From Usnea hakonensis (lineage: Eukaryota > Ascomycota > Lecanoromycetes > Lecanorales > Parmeliaceae): a stretch of 64,000 nt of DNA. Shown here piece after piece: positions 54,601 to 64,000 of this stretch. Both the position numbers and the translations under genes were made by a program. Below the pieces are notes generated by a model. It had not been told where the DNA came from. It saw nothing but the letters and a program-made list of their open reading frames with translations, and made no database searches. The first letter of the stretch is position 1. The number at the start of each line of letters is the position of its first letter. The stretch covers positions 350,156 through 414,155 of the forward strand of contig BLJB01000043.1 in the NCBI GenBank assembly GCA_013423325.1, in the 5' to 3' direction.

Positions 54601-57600
54601 TGGGAGGTTCACACTGGTATTCAATTGTGATGACACTTTCGATTTTCAGGCCATGGGTCGCATTTTTCTCGGCATATGTCAAGTTGGTGCGTGGGGATGT
54701 TTCGATGAATTCAATCGATTGGAGGAGCGGATCCTGTCGGCCGTCTCTCAACAGGTGCAAAATATTCAATTGGGCCTTAAAAAGGGCACCGACACTGGCA
54801 ATGCGCAAATTGAACTGGCTGGACGGCAATTCTTAGTGAACGCCAGTACTGGAATTTTCATAACGATGAATCCAGGTTACGCAGGGCGCTCAAATTTGCC
54901 AGACAATCTGAAAAAGTTGTTCCGTAGCGTGGCCATGTCAAAGCCGGACAAAGAACTGATCGCGGAAGTCATGCTTTACTCCCAAGGCTTCAAACAAGCT
55001 CGACAGCTTTCAAGACAAATTGTGCCATTCTTCGACAGCTGCGCTGCTCAGCTGACGAAACAAGCTCATTATGATTTTGGCTTACGAGCCCTCAAGAGCG
55101 TACTCGTCAGTTCCGGTGGTCTCAAACGTACGAGGCTCACCACTTTGGCGGAACAATCCCAGGCAGAGAGCGTTTTGGAGTCCCAAATTATTGTTCAAAG
55201 TATACGAGAGACCATTGCGCCTAAGTTGATCCGAGAAGATGTGGAAACAATGAAGCGCGTCGAAGAAGAAGCTTTCCCAGGCATACGTTACGTATCTGCA
55301 GACCTGCAGAAACTGGAAGACGCAATCAAAACGACGGCTGCTGAGAGCAATCTCGTCATCAATGACACTTGGATGACGAAGATCCTCCAGTTATACCAGA
55401 TCCAGGGTATTCATCATGGAGTCATGATGGTCGGAGACTCCGGCTCCGGCAAATCTGCAATTTGGAAAGTTCTCATCAGCGCCCTCCAACGGCTGGAAGG
55501 CACAGAAGGCATTTGGCATATCATCGACTCCAAGGTCATGTCGAAAGAAGCTTTGTACGGTAACCTAGACAGCACGACGCGTGAGTGGACCGATGGATTG
55601 TTCACCAGTATTTTGCGAAAGATTGTCGACAACCTACGCGGGGAAGACTCTAAAAGGCACTGGATTGTCTTTGATGGCGACGTCGATCCTGAATGGGTAG
55701 AGAATCTGAACAGTGTGCTAGACGATAATAAATTACTTACATTGCCAAACGGAGAACGCTTGAGCTTGCCGCCAAATGTTCGAATCCTGTTTGAAGTGGA
55801 AACCCTGAAGTACGCAACTCTTGCAACTGTGAGTCGTTGTGGTATGGTCTGGTTTAGTGATGATACCGTTACATCAGATATGCTTGTTTCAAACTATCTG
55901 CAGGTCCTCCGAAACACGGCGTTCGATGAAGTCGACGAGGATAGCGCTGGCCAAACATCGGCAAAAGCTCTTGCTTTACAAGAGCAAGTTGCGACTTTGC
56001 TTCAGCATTTTCTCGGAACTGAGCGCCTTCTGGAGAATGCCTTACTGGAAGCACAGAAGTATAGCCACATCATGCAATTTACAGAGATCAGAGCTCTCAA
56101 CACCCTATTCTCACTACTAAATAAATCTTGCAGAACGATCATGGAATACAACGCCCAACATGAAGATTTCACTCTTGAGCCAGCACAAGTCGAATCGTTC
56201 ACCTCTAAGAAGATGCTCCTTGCTCTGGTATGGGCGCTGGTTGGAGACTGCCCAATTAGAGATCGGCGAGCTTTTGGCGAACACATTGCCGGCTTGACAA
56301 CTTTTGATACTCCAGTGCTCAGTGAGTCATCTTCGCTGATTGACTATGATGTGTCGCTTCCACGAGCAGAGTGGACTCCTTGGCAGAATCAAGTGCCTAA
56401 CGTCGAGATCAATACCCATTCCATCACTGACACCGATGTTGTCATCCCCACGCTCGACACGGTACGCCATGAGGATGTTCTCTACTCTTGGCTTGCAGAA
56501 CACAAACCCCTCATACTCTGTGGCCCGCCAGGATCCGGAAAGACCATGACGCTCTTCAGCGCCTTGCGCAAGCTGCCAAATATGGAGGTAGTCGGGCTCA
56601 ATTTCTCTAGTGCAACGACTCCAGATCTGCTGATCAAAACGTTTGACCAATACTGCGAGTACCGTAAAACTCTGAACGGTATGGTCATGTCCCCAGCCCA
56701 GATTGGTAAATGGCTTGTATTTTTCTGTGATGAGATCAACCTTCCATCTCCGGACAGGTATGGCACCCAAAGAGCTATATCCTTCCTTCGACAGCTGGTT
56801 GAGCAGAATGGATTTTGGAGAACATCAGACAAGATCTGGGTCAAGCTTGAGCGTATCCAATTTGTTGGAGCTTGTAATCCTCCAACTGATGCGGGGCGTA
56901 CACCAATGGGCGCACGATTCTTGAGGCATGCTCCTCTAGTCATGGTCGACTATCCCGGAGAAGTCTCCCTTCACCAGATCTACGGCACGTTCAACAGCGC
57001 TGTTCTGAAGATCATTCCCAACCTGCGTGGCTACTCTGATCCACTTACGAAAGCCATGGTACAGCTCTACATTGAGTCACAGGCGCGTTTTGTACCTAAT
57101 ATACAACCACATTACGTTTACTCGCCTCGAGAGCTGACAAGATGGGTTCGTGGGTTGTACGAAGCAATCAGACCCCTAGAGACTTTGTCGGTAGAAGGGC
57201 TGGTTCGGATATGGGCACACGAGGCGCTGCGGTTGTTCCAGGACAGACTTGTGGCGGAGGACGAGCGCAAGTGGACAGACGACACCGTGCGGCGTATCGC
57301 ATTAAAGAATTTTCCGAACATAGATGACGATGCTGCTTTGAGACGACCAATCCTCTACTCGAATTGGCTTTCCAAGAACTATGTCCCTGTAGAGCGTGAG
57401 CAGCTCAGGGATTTCGTCAAGGCGAGACTGAAGACCTTCTGCGAAGAAGAAGTGGATACGCCTATCATCCTCTTCAATGATGTGCTTGAGCATGTGCTTC
57501 GTATTGATAGGGTTTTCCGCCAGCCACAGGGGCATCTGATTCTCATTGGCGTAAGTGGAAGTGGCAAAACAACACTCTCACGTTTTGTAGCTTGGATGAA

Positions 57601-60600
57601 CGGACTCAAGGTCTTCCAAATAAAGGTACACGGCAAGTACTCCCCAAGTGATTTCGACGATGACCTTCGAGACGTGCTTCGCCGTTCCGGGTGTAAAGGC
57701 GAAAAGATCTGTTTCATCATGGACGAGTCTAACGTTCTTGATTCGGGCTTCTTGGAGCGGATGAATACTTTACTGGCCAACGCTGAAGTTCCAGGTTTAT
57801 TCGAGGGAGACGAGTTCGCAACACTTATGACTGCCTGTAGAGAAGGCGCGCAGCGTCAAGGACTACTTCTCGACTCGCAAGAAGAGCTATACAAATGGTT
57901 TACTCAGCAGATTATCAAGAACCTGCACATCGTCTTTACAATGAATCCGCCGGAAGATGGCTTGTCCTCAAAGGCTGCAACGAGTCCAGCGTTGTTCAAT
58001 CGATGCGTTCTGAATTGGTTCGGAGATTGGTCAGAACAAGCACTCTTCCAAGTTGGATCAGAGCTCACGCAGTCAATTGATATCGATCGGCCTGATTTCG
58101 TCGCGCCTGACAGTATTCCTGTTGCGTACCGCGGTCTATCGCTTCCAGCTTCCCACCGCGACGCTGTGATTAATTCAATGGTCTACTTCCACCACTCTCT
58201 ACATCGGTTCAATCAACGTCTGGTAAAACAACAAGGCAGGAAGACATTTCTCACGCCTAGGCACTTCCTCGACTTCGTTGATCAGTGCGTGCGGCTCTTC
58301 AACGAAAAACGCGAGGACCTAGAAGAGCAGCAGCGGCACCTCAACATTGGCTTGGAGAAGTTAAGGGATACGGTGGTAAAAGTGAGAGACCTGCGTGCAA
58401 GCCTGGCGCAGAAAAAGATTCAGCTAGAGAAGAAGGATGCCGAGGCAAACGAGAAGCTGCAGCGAATGGTCGCCGACCAACGCGAAGCAGAACAACGCAA
58501 GTCCGCTTCCCTAAAAATCCAAGCCCATCTTGATAAACAGGAAGAAGAGGTAGCCAAACGTAAAGAAGTCGTCAGTGCTGATCTGGCGATGGCTGAGCCG
58601 GCTGTACGGGATGCTGCAGACGCCGTCGGTAATATCAAGCGTCAGCATCTGACCGAAGTGCGATCAATGGGAAATCCTCCTGATGGAGTAAAGCGTTCAC
58701 TGGAGGCGGTGTGCACCCTATTGGGTCACAAAGTAGACAGCTGGAAGACCATTCAGGCTATCGTGCGCAGAGACGACTTCATAGCTAGCATTGTTGGCTA
58801 TGACAACGAGCGTCAAATGACCCGTACACATCGAATCAAGATGCAAAATGAATTCCTCTCTAAGGATGATTTCTCTTACGAAAGAGTGAACCGCGCGAGC
58901 AAGGCTTGCGGTCCCCTTGTTCAGTGGGTAGAAGCGCAAGTCAACTACTCCGATATATTAGACCGGATAGGTCCTTTGCGAGAAGAGGCCAATCAACTTG
59001 AGGAGCAAGCTTTGCAGACCAAAGCTGAAGCCAAAGCCATCGAGAACACAATTGTTAGCCTTGAAAACAGCATTGCGACCTATAAGTCAGAGTACGCTGC
59101 TCTCATTAGCGAAACACAATCCATCAAGTCCGAGATGTCTCGTGTCGAGAATAAGGTCAACAGAAGTGTTAAGTTGCTAGACAGTCTTTCTGCGGAGCGG
59201 ATTAGATGGGAATCAGGAAGCAAGTCTTTCGAGACGCAGATTAGTACCATTGTAGGTGATGTTTTGGTGGCGGCTGCATTTCTTGCCTACAGTGGTCTGT
59301 ACGACCAACAGCTACGGAAGGCTATGGTCGATGACTGGTTACATCAATTGGCTCAGTCGGGCATCAAGTACAAGGTGCATAACCCTGTAACAGAATATCT
59401 CTCAAATGCGGACGAACGCCTCAAGTGGCATGAGCATGCCCTGCCAGTCGATGACCTCTGCACCGAGAACGCCATCATCCTAAAGCGCTTCAACCGCTAC
59501 CCTCTGATCATCGATCCTTCGGGACGCGCTACAGAATTTCTGCAGAACGAGAGCAAAGAGCGTCAACTCACAGTCACCAGCTTTCTGGATGATTCTTTCA
59601 TCAAGCAGCTTGAGAGTTCGCTCCGCTTTGGCAATCCAATCTTGATTCAAGATGCAGAGCATTTGGATCCCGTCCTGAATCATGTGTTGAATAAAGAGTA
59701 CCAAAAGACCGGAGGCCGAGTGCTGATCCAGCTTGGCAAGCAAGAGATAGATTTCTCACCTGCGTTCAAGCTCTATCTATCGACACGAGACCCATCAACG
59801 ATGTTCCCACCCGACATCTGCAGCCGAACCACGTTTGTAAACTTCACAGTGACGCAAAGTAGTCTTCAGACACAGTCGTTGAATGATGTACTCAAGTCTG
59901 AGAGGCCAGATGTTGACCAGAGGCGTACGAACTTGGTCAAAATGCAAGGCGAGTTTAGCACCCATTTGCGTGGTCTCGAGAAACGATTGCTTCAGGCTCT
60001 CAATCAATCAAGAGGCAACATTCTAGATGACGACGTGGTCATTGAGACCCTGGAGACCCTTAAGAAGGAAGCAGGCGAGATTTCCAAAAAGGTGGCAGAG
60101 ACAGATGGCGTGATGGCGGAAGTCGAGACTATCACCCAGCAATACAATGCGATCGCTCGCGCCTGCAGCGCTGTTTTTGCGGTTCTTGAGCAGCTACACC
60201 ACTTGAACCACTTCTATCAATTCTCGTTGCACTATTTCACTGACATCTTCAGTTCTGTCCTGCACGATAACCCAAACCTCCGAGGGTTTGAGGACTATAC
60301 CGCCAGAGGAGAAATCATCCTGCGCGATCTCTTCGTGGCCACCTATCAAAGAACCTCATTAAGTTTACTGCAGAGAGATCGCGTTACATTTGCCATGCTT
60401 CTCGCTCAAGTCTCACCGTACCCGATGGACAAAGGTCTTATCGACGATATCCTAAATCCGGCGATAGAGGGCAACGATGTTTCAATCAATCGTAGCCTTC
60501 AAACAGAAGCTCAAGCTAGAGCTGCTCGTCTTCTACCTTTGAAACCCTTTGTCTCTACTATTTCTAGCAAGGACTGGGACCGCTTCTATACCGAAGAATT

Positions 60601-61858
60601 AGCAGAAAACTTTGTGCCCAGTGTATGGGACGACGAGACAAGTATACTGGATCGGCACCTTCGATCCCTTCTTTTGGTCAAAGTGTTCAGACTTGATCGT
60701 TTCGTACCAGCAGCCGAGAAGTTTGTCGCAGCCGTGTTCGGCAAACCTCTATTTGAGACAACTGGTGACCTACAAGAAGTCGTGGGCCAAGTCACACCAA
60801 GAACTCCCGTTGCGTTAAGCTCTAGCCCTGGGTTCGATGCAAGCTACAAGGTCGAGAACCTGGTCGAGAAAATGAAAGCTCATTGTTCCTACATTGCCAT
60901 GGGTTCTATCGAAGGCGTTGCCAGTGCAGATAAGGCCATTAGTAATGCAGCCGCCACAGGAACTTGGGTGCTTATCAAGAACGTACACCTCGCGGCAACG
61001 TGGCTCCAAAGTCTGGAAAAGAGACTTGGATCATTGAAACCACATCCTGAATTCCGCGTATTCCTGTCCATGGAGACAAGCCCTAAGATATCCGTCAACT
61101 TGCTGCGAGCTTCCAGAGTGTTGATGTACGAACAGCCGGCGGGAGTTCGAGCGAACATGAGAGATTCTCTGTCAACATTGTCTGTCCGATCAGTTCAACA
61201 ACCAAGAGAAAAAGCAAGGCTATATTTGTTGCTCTCTTTCCTGCATGCGGTGATTCAGGAGCGGCTGCGCTACGCGCCGACTCTGGGATGGAAAGGTTTC
61301 TGGGAATTCAACGACAGCGATGTAAGTTGTCTCCAGTCCGATGAACACTGAAATCAAACTAATGAGCTGCAGTACGAATGCGCGGCGTACATCATCGACA
61401 CTTGGATGGATGCTGTCGCAAACGGAAGAACAAACGTCGCCCCTGCCAAAATACCTTGGGATCTTATCAGAACACTTATCACAGAGACATATGGCGGAAA
61501 AGTTGACAACGACGGGGATTTCAAGCAGCTCTCTGAGCTTGTTAACAATTTCTTGACACCGGAGGCCTTTGAGGATGATTACAAGCTTGTCAAGAGCGCA
61601 CCAAAAGAGGATGTAGAATTTTACAGTGAAGGGGATGGAAGCTTGACTGTCCCCGAGGGGAATGAAATGAGGGATCTCATGGAGTGGGTGAATCGCTTGC
61701 CCGAGCGTGAGCCGCCTACGTACCTTGGATTACCAGCAAATGCGGAAAAGCTACTGCTCGTGGGGCATGGACGTAATACAATTGCGGACTTGGCAGAAAT
61801 CACAAAGATATTAGATGAGACCGAGCAGTTGACAGAAGAAGCTGGGAAGGAAGATTAG
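48663..61858 (+). CDS. Cytoplasmic dynein heavy chain
   Basis: Motor subunit of cytoplasmic dynein, 4,360 residues, from exons 48663-48960, 49023-61321 and 61373-61858. The central exon alone is 12.3 kb. The N-terminal tail (residues 1 to about 1,500) carries the dimerisation and chain-binding regions. The ATPase ring shows GPAGTGKTES (AAA1, near residue 1941) with Walker B CFDEFNRLEE, GDSGSGKSAIW (AAA2, near 2236), GPPGSGKTMTL (AAA3, near 2599) and GVSGSGKTTLSR (AAA4, near 2942) with IMDESNV. The coiled-coil stalk and microtubule-binding tip lie at about 3190-3500, recognisable as heptad-rich Glu/Lys/Gln sequence. AAA5-AAA6 follow, ending at LPEREPPTYLGLPANAEKLLL. The animal C-terminal beta-barrel is absent, as is usual in fungi. 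It drives minus-end transport, nuclear distribution and hyphal endosome movement. The first intron uses a gtatgc donor that keeps the phase. Confidence 0.97.
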
Positions 61859-62159
61859 GAGAGGCACTGCGGCTAATGAAGACGGCAGATTTATTCATTG
61901 TACATTGTGTACTACTGAGTCCAGCGTTTTGGCGAGCATTGGAGGCGTTCGTCGTCATGCAAGGAAAGGGAAAGGCCGAGAATGATAGATGCACAGTACT
62001 GGCGTTGGGATCAGAGCATGATTCGGCGGATATACCCCTTGCTTTTCCGTAATGTGCACTTTTGCGTTTATACAACTTTCAAAGTAGATAGCTTCCCTAC
62101 CTTTCGATCATGAATATGCTCTCGCACTGTTCAACGATCACATATCAAAATTAATTTGT
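61859..62159. other. Short convergent intergenic region
   Basis: Three hundred bases between the dynein stop and the stop of the minus-strand WD40 gene; both 3' ends lie here. Nothing else noticed. Confidence 0.5.
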
Positions 62160-63470
62160 TTATACTGCCCAAAGGGTCAAGCTATTGTCTTTCGCCGGAG
62201 ATGCACTTTGTGAGGATGCACTTTTTGATGATGGTGAGCTCATGGAATCCAAGAATTCCAGCGACGAGGAATCACCGTCGGATTCACTGTCCAAGTCCCC
62301 GGCTTCACGGATTGGAGGAAGCGAACGCCGCTGGCCGGAACAAGTAGCTAGCACAGACCCAGATGAATGGAGAGTAGTCGAAGAAACGGCGTCTTCGTGA
62401 GCTCTGAAATCCCAGCTTGGATCTATCACCCCATCCACCATCCCCAAACCCTCCCAAACCTTCACCACTCCGTCCACACCTCCAGCCCACACGTCTCCCC
62501 CCATCAACTCGACACCGAGCCGCTGTTGTGTCCTCGCATTCCTGCCCCGCAGCCAAGCCAATCTCTTTCCCGTGCCCCTGATATCCCACACCCCAACCCC
62601 ATCACTTGCCCTCTCCGCAACGCACAGATAGCGCCCACACGGACTCCAACTAACCTGCGTGATCCCACCGCCTCGCTCACCCTCATCCTCCTCGACACCA
62701 CCAACGCAGAACACCCCAGCGCTCCCCCCTTTGCCGAACCCATCATACAGCCCTACCCATCTCGAATACGTCCCCGCGGCCAACATCCTCTCCGAACTCA
62801 CCCCCAACGCGGACACGATCCCCTTCATACCTTGTCCCTGACCAGCACCCGCCCCTCGACCCCGCCGCCGGCTCGGCGCAGTGTACATCCGCGTCACGGG
62901 TCCTTCCCCATCCCTGCTCGCGTCGAAAACGCTGACGCAACACTCGCTGCCCGCAAAGAACGTGTTGCCCTCCCCCGGATGGCAAAGCAGCGAATGCGGC
63001 GCTATCCACGCTTCCGTGCTCGGGCTCACGAGCGGGTAGGATGCCAGGATCTTGTCGCCGGTGAAGGGGGAGAAGAGTCGGATGGGTAGGCAGCGTGGGG
63101 AGCATAGGGCGAGGCAGGTGGAGGGTTCTTGGAGGTTGTAGGAGGGGTGGAACGTCGTTGCGTAGATGGGCTCTGGGGAGGTGTGGTGAGAGTAGGGGGT
63201 TAGGGGGTGAGGGTGGGGAGGGGTGAGGAGAGTGGGGGGGAGGATGAAGGTGTGGAGGGTGTGGGAGGCGGAGGAGGTGAGGATGGAGGTGCCGTCGGGG
63301 GACCATTGGGCGCTTTTGAAGTAGTTGTTTTCATTTTTGGGGGCTGTTTCGTTGGCTATACTGGTAGTGCCTATTTTTCGTGGCTGGGAGAGGACGTCTT
63401 TTTCGCCCGCAGCAGCGGACGTCATGGTCCGTCCGGTATCAAGGTCGGCGCTTCCCGGACGTCCTGCCAT
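62160..63470 (-). CDS. WRAP53/TCAB1-Swt21-like WD40 protein
   Basis: Single-exon gene of 436 residues encoding a WD40 propeller. The start region FKSAQWSPDGTSILTSSASHTLHTFILP is the first blade. YATTFHPSY, GIVSALGVSSERMLAAGTYSRWVGLYD and ITQVSWSPCGRYLCVAERASDGVGVWDIRG follow. The last blades are VWAGGVDGVVKVWEG and HEDAVSSTTLHSSGSVLATCSG, before an acidic Ser-rich tail ending in LTLWAV. The blade order and the AGTYSRWVGLY segment match the TCAB1/WRAP53 family. In animals that protein binds CAB-box RNAs and telomerase; in budding yeast Swt21 is linked to splicing. A Pro/His-rich loop (TPPHPHPLTPYSHH) and a basic RRRGRGAGAG loop interrupt the propeller. The ATG at 63470 opens the frame; a Met at 63425 is an alternative. 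Confidence 0.82.
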   Translation of the reverse strand: MAGRPGSADLDTGRTMTSAAAGEKDVLSQPRKIGTTSIANETAPKNENNYFKSAQWSPDGTSILTSSASHTLHTFILPPTLLTPPHPHPLTPYSHHTSPEPIYATTFHPSYNLQEPSTCLALCSPRCLPIRLFSPFTGDKILASYPLVSPSTEAWIAPHSLLCHPGEGNTFFAGSECCVSVFDASRDGEGPVTRMYTAPSRRRGRGAGAGQGQGMKGIVSALGVSSERMLAAGTYSRWVGLYDGFGKGGSAGVFCVGGVEEDEGERGGGITQVSWSPCGRYLCVAERASDGVGVWDIRGTGKRLAWLRGRNARTQQRLGVELMGGDVWAGGVDGVVKVWEGLGMVDGVIDPSWDFRAHEDAVSSTTLHSSGSVLATCSGQRRSLPPIREAGDLDSESDGDSSSLEFLDSMSSPSSKSASSQSASPAKDNSLTLWAV

Positions 63471-63591
63471 TTCACCACATCCGGCAGTACCAATCTGAGA
63501 ATCATCGTATGCCGCGGTGCAAATCTCGTAGGCTGTTTATAAGAGGCGAGCCCCTACGTGATAGCTCGAAAATAACCTTAGGTACTTTAAT

Positions 63592-63609
63592 CTAGGTAGG
63601 TATGGTACC
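63592..63609. repeat. Short dispersed motif ctaggtaggtatggtacc
   Basis: Variant copy of the motif at 1101-1118 (cttaggtaggtaaggtac) and of a shorter copy at 43581-43593. Such GGTA-rich motifs recur in non-coding parts of the window. Significance unknown. Confidence 0.55.
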
Positions 63610-63639
63610 TTAGCCTCCACCCCGGAAACTAGGGTGGAC

Positions 63640-63937
63640 GACGGCTGGGTATATAATAAAATCAAACCTGATTTTTTTTTTTTCTTTTTTCGTATTTATC
63701 TTACTACTACTATAAGCTATCTATCTTCTTCGTACGAATTATAATATCTAGTAGAGATAGTTATAGAGGTAGTTATTACTCTAAAGGGCTAGAAAACTAT
63801 AAGAATAATATCCTTTATTAAGTCTTTAACTAGTAGAAGTATTATAAGATTATTATTTAACTTATTAATAATAAAGATCTAGTTATTTACCTTTATACGC
63901 TATAATATTATTTTAGAAAATAGGATATCTCTTATAG
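63640..63937. repeat. AT-rich tract, probably RIP-mutated repeat DNA
   Basis: Composition changes abruptly to AT-rich, TA-dinucleotide-dense sequence with a poly-T run near 63671-63684 and no open frames. In Pezizomycotina such tracts usually mark repeats attacked by repeat-induced point mutation; that interpretation is inference. It borders a compositionally normal sequence starting near 63938. Confidence 0.6.
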
Positions 63938-64000
63938 TGTCACGGTATGCCTCAGGCATTGTTCCCAATTGGGCCTAGCGCGGCTTGGCGCCTTGGCATT
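63938..64000. mobile_element. Possible edge of a transposon or LTR
   Basis: GC content returns to normal at a TGTCACGG start, the kind of 5' TG end seen in LTRs. A 13-base palindrome (ATGCCTCAGGCAT) follows at 63947-63959. The window ends before a second copy, primer-binding site or coding region could be seen, so this is only a candidate. Confidence 0.25.

Noticed and set aside
62367..63306. Long plus- and minus-strand alternative frames over the WD40 gene
   Set aside because: Pro/Ser/Arg-rich readings of GC-rich coding DNA; the main minus-strand frame has clear WD40 blades.

Overview
The window is nuclear DNA from a filamentous ascomycete (Pezizomycotina). The evidence is intron-rich genes with short introns (mostly 46-80 bases) that use GT...CTAAC-like...AG signals. 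It also holds the two-subunit ATP citrate lyase, a Sat4/Hal-type kinase, an Svf1 homologue, a cytoplasmic dynein heavy chain, and Pezizomycotina-type DUF6594 and DUF7730 proteins. I cannot fix the class from sequence alone. Gene models below were built by reading the frames across splice junctions.

Layout. Bases 1-9,700 look accessory: a broken adenylate-forming (NRPS-like) enzyme, a fragment of a DUF7730-type gene, and an intact divergent pair made of a FAD-dependent aromatic hydroxylase and a cytochrome P450, followed by a small unknown gene. Bases 10,100-19,250 hold an unknown conserved-looking protein, a DDHD phospholipase, a Q/H-rich unknown and a class 1A dihydroorotate dehydrogenase. 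Bases 20,180-24,180 hold a membrane protein with two retropepsin-like modules, divergent from a DUF6594 membrane protein that has one frame lesion.

Bases 25,300-42,600 are housekeeping: DNA polymerase delta subunit 4, the divergent ATP citrate lyase pair (acl1/acl2), a TilS-type tRNA(Ile) lysidine synthetase divergent from a mitochondrial S-adenosylmethionine carrier, a WDR48/Bun107-type WD40 protein, and a Sat4/Hal4-type kinase. A gene-poor 2.3 kb stretch and a DUF7730 gene follow. Then come mitochondrial ribosomal protein uL11m divergent from Svf1, the 4,360-residue dynein heavy chain (bases 48,663-61,858) and a WRAP53/Swt21-like WD40 protein. The last 350 bases turn AT-rich, as expected of RIP-mutated repeat DNA, and end in what may be the first bases of a transposon.

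Functionally the window is mostly core metabolism and cell biology: cytosolic acetyl-CoA, pyrimidines, mitochondrial translation and SAM import, replication, ubiquitin-pathway scaffolding, transporter-regulating kinase signalling and retrograde transport. The left end is a decayed accessory or secondary-metabolism island. I saw no rRNA, CRISPR array or convincing tRNA. The least explained items are the tandem-retropepsin membrane protein, the remnant oxidative gene pair, and the right-edge repeat boundary.
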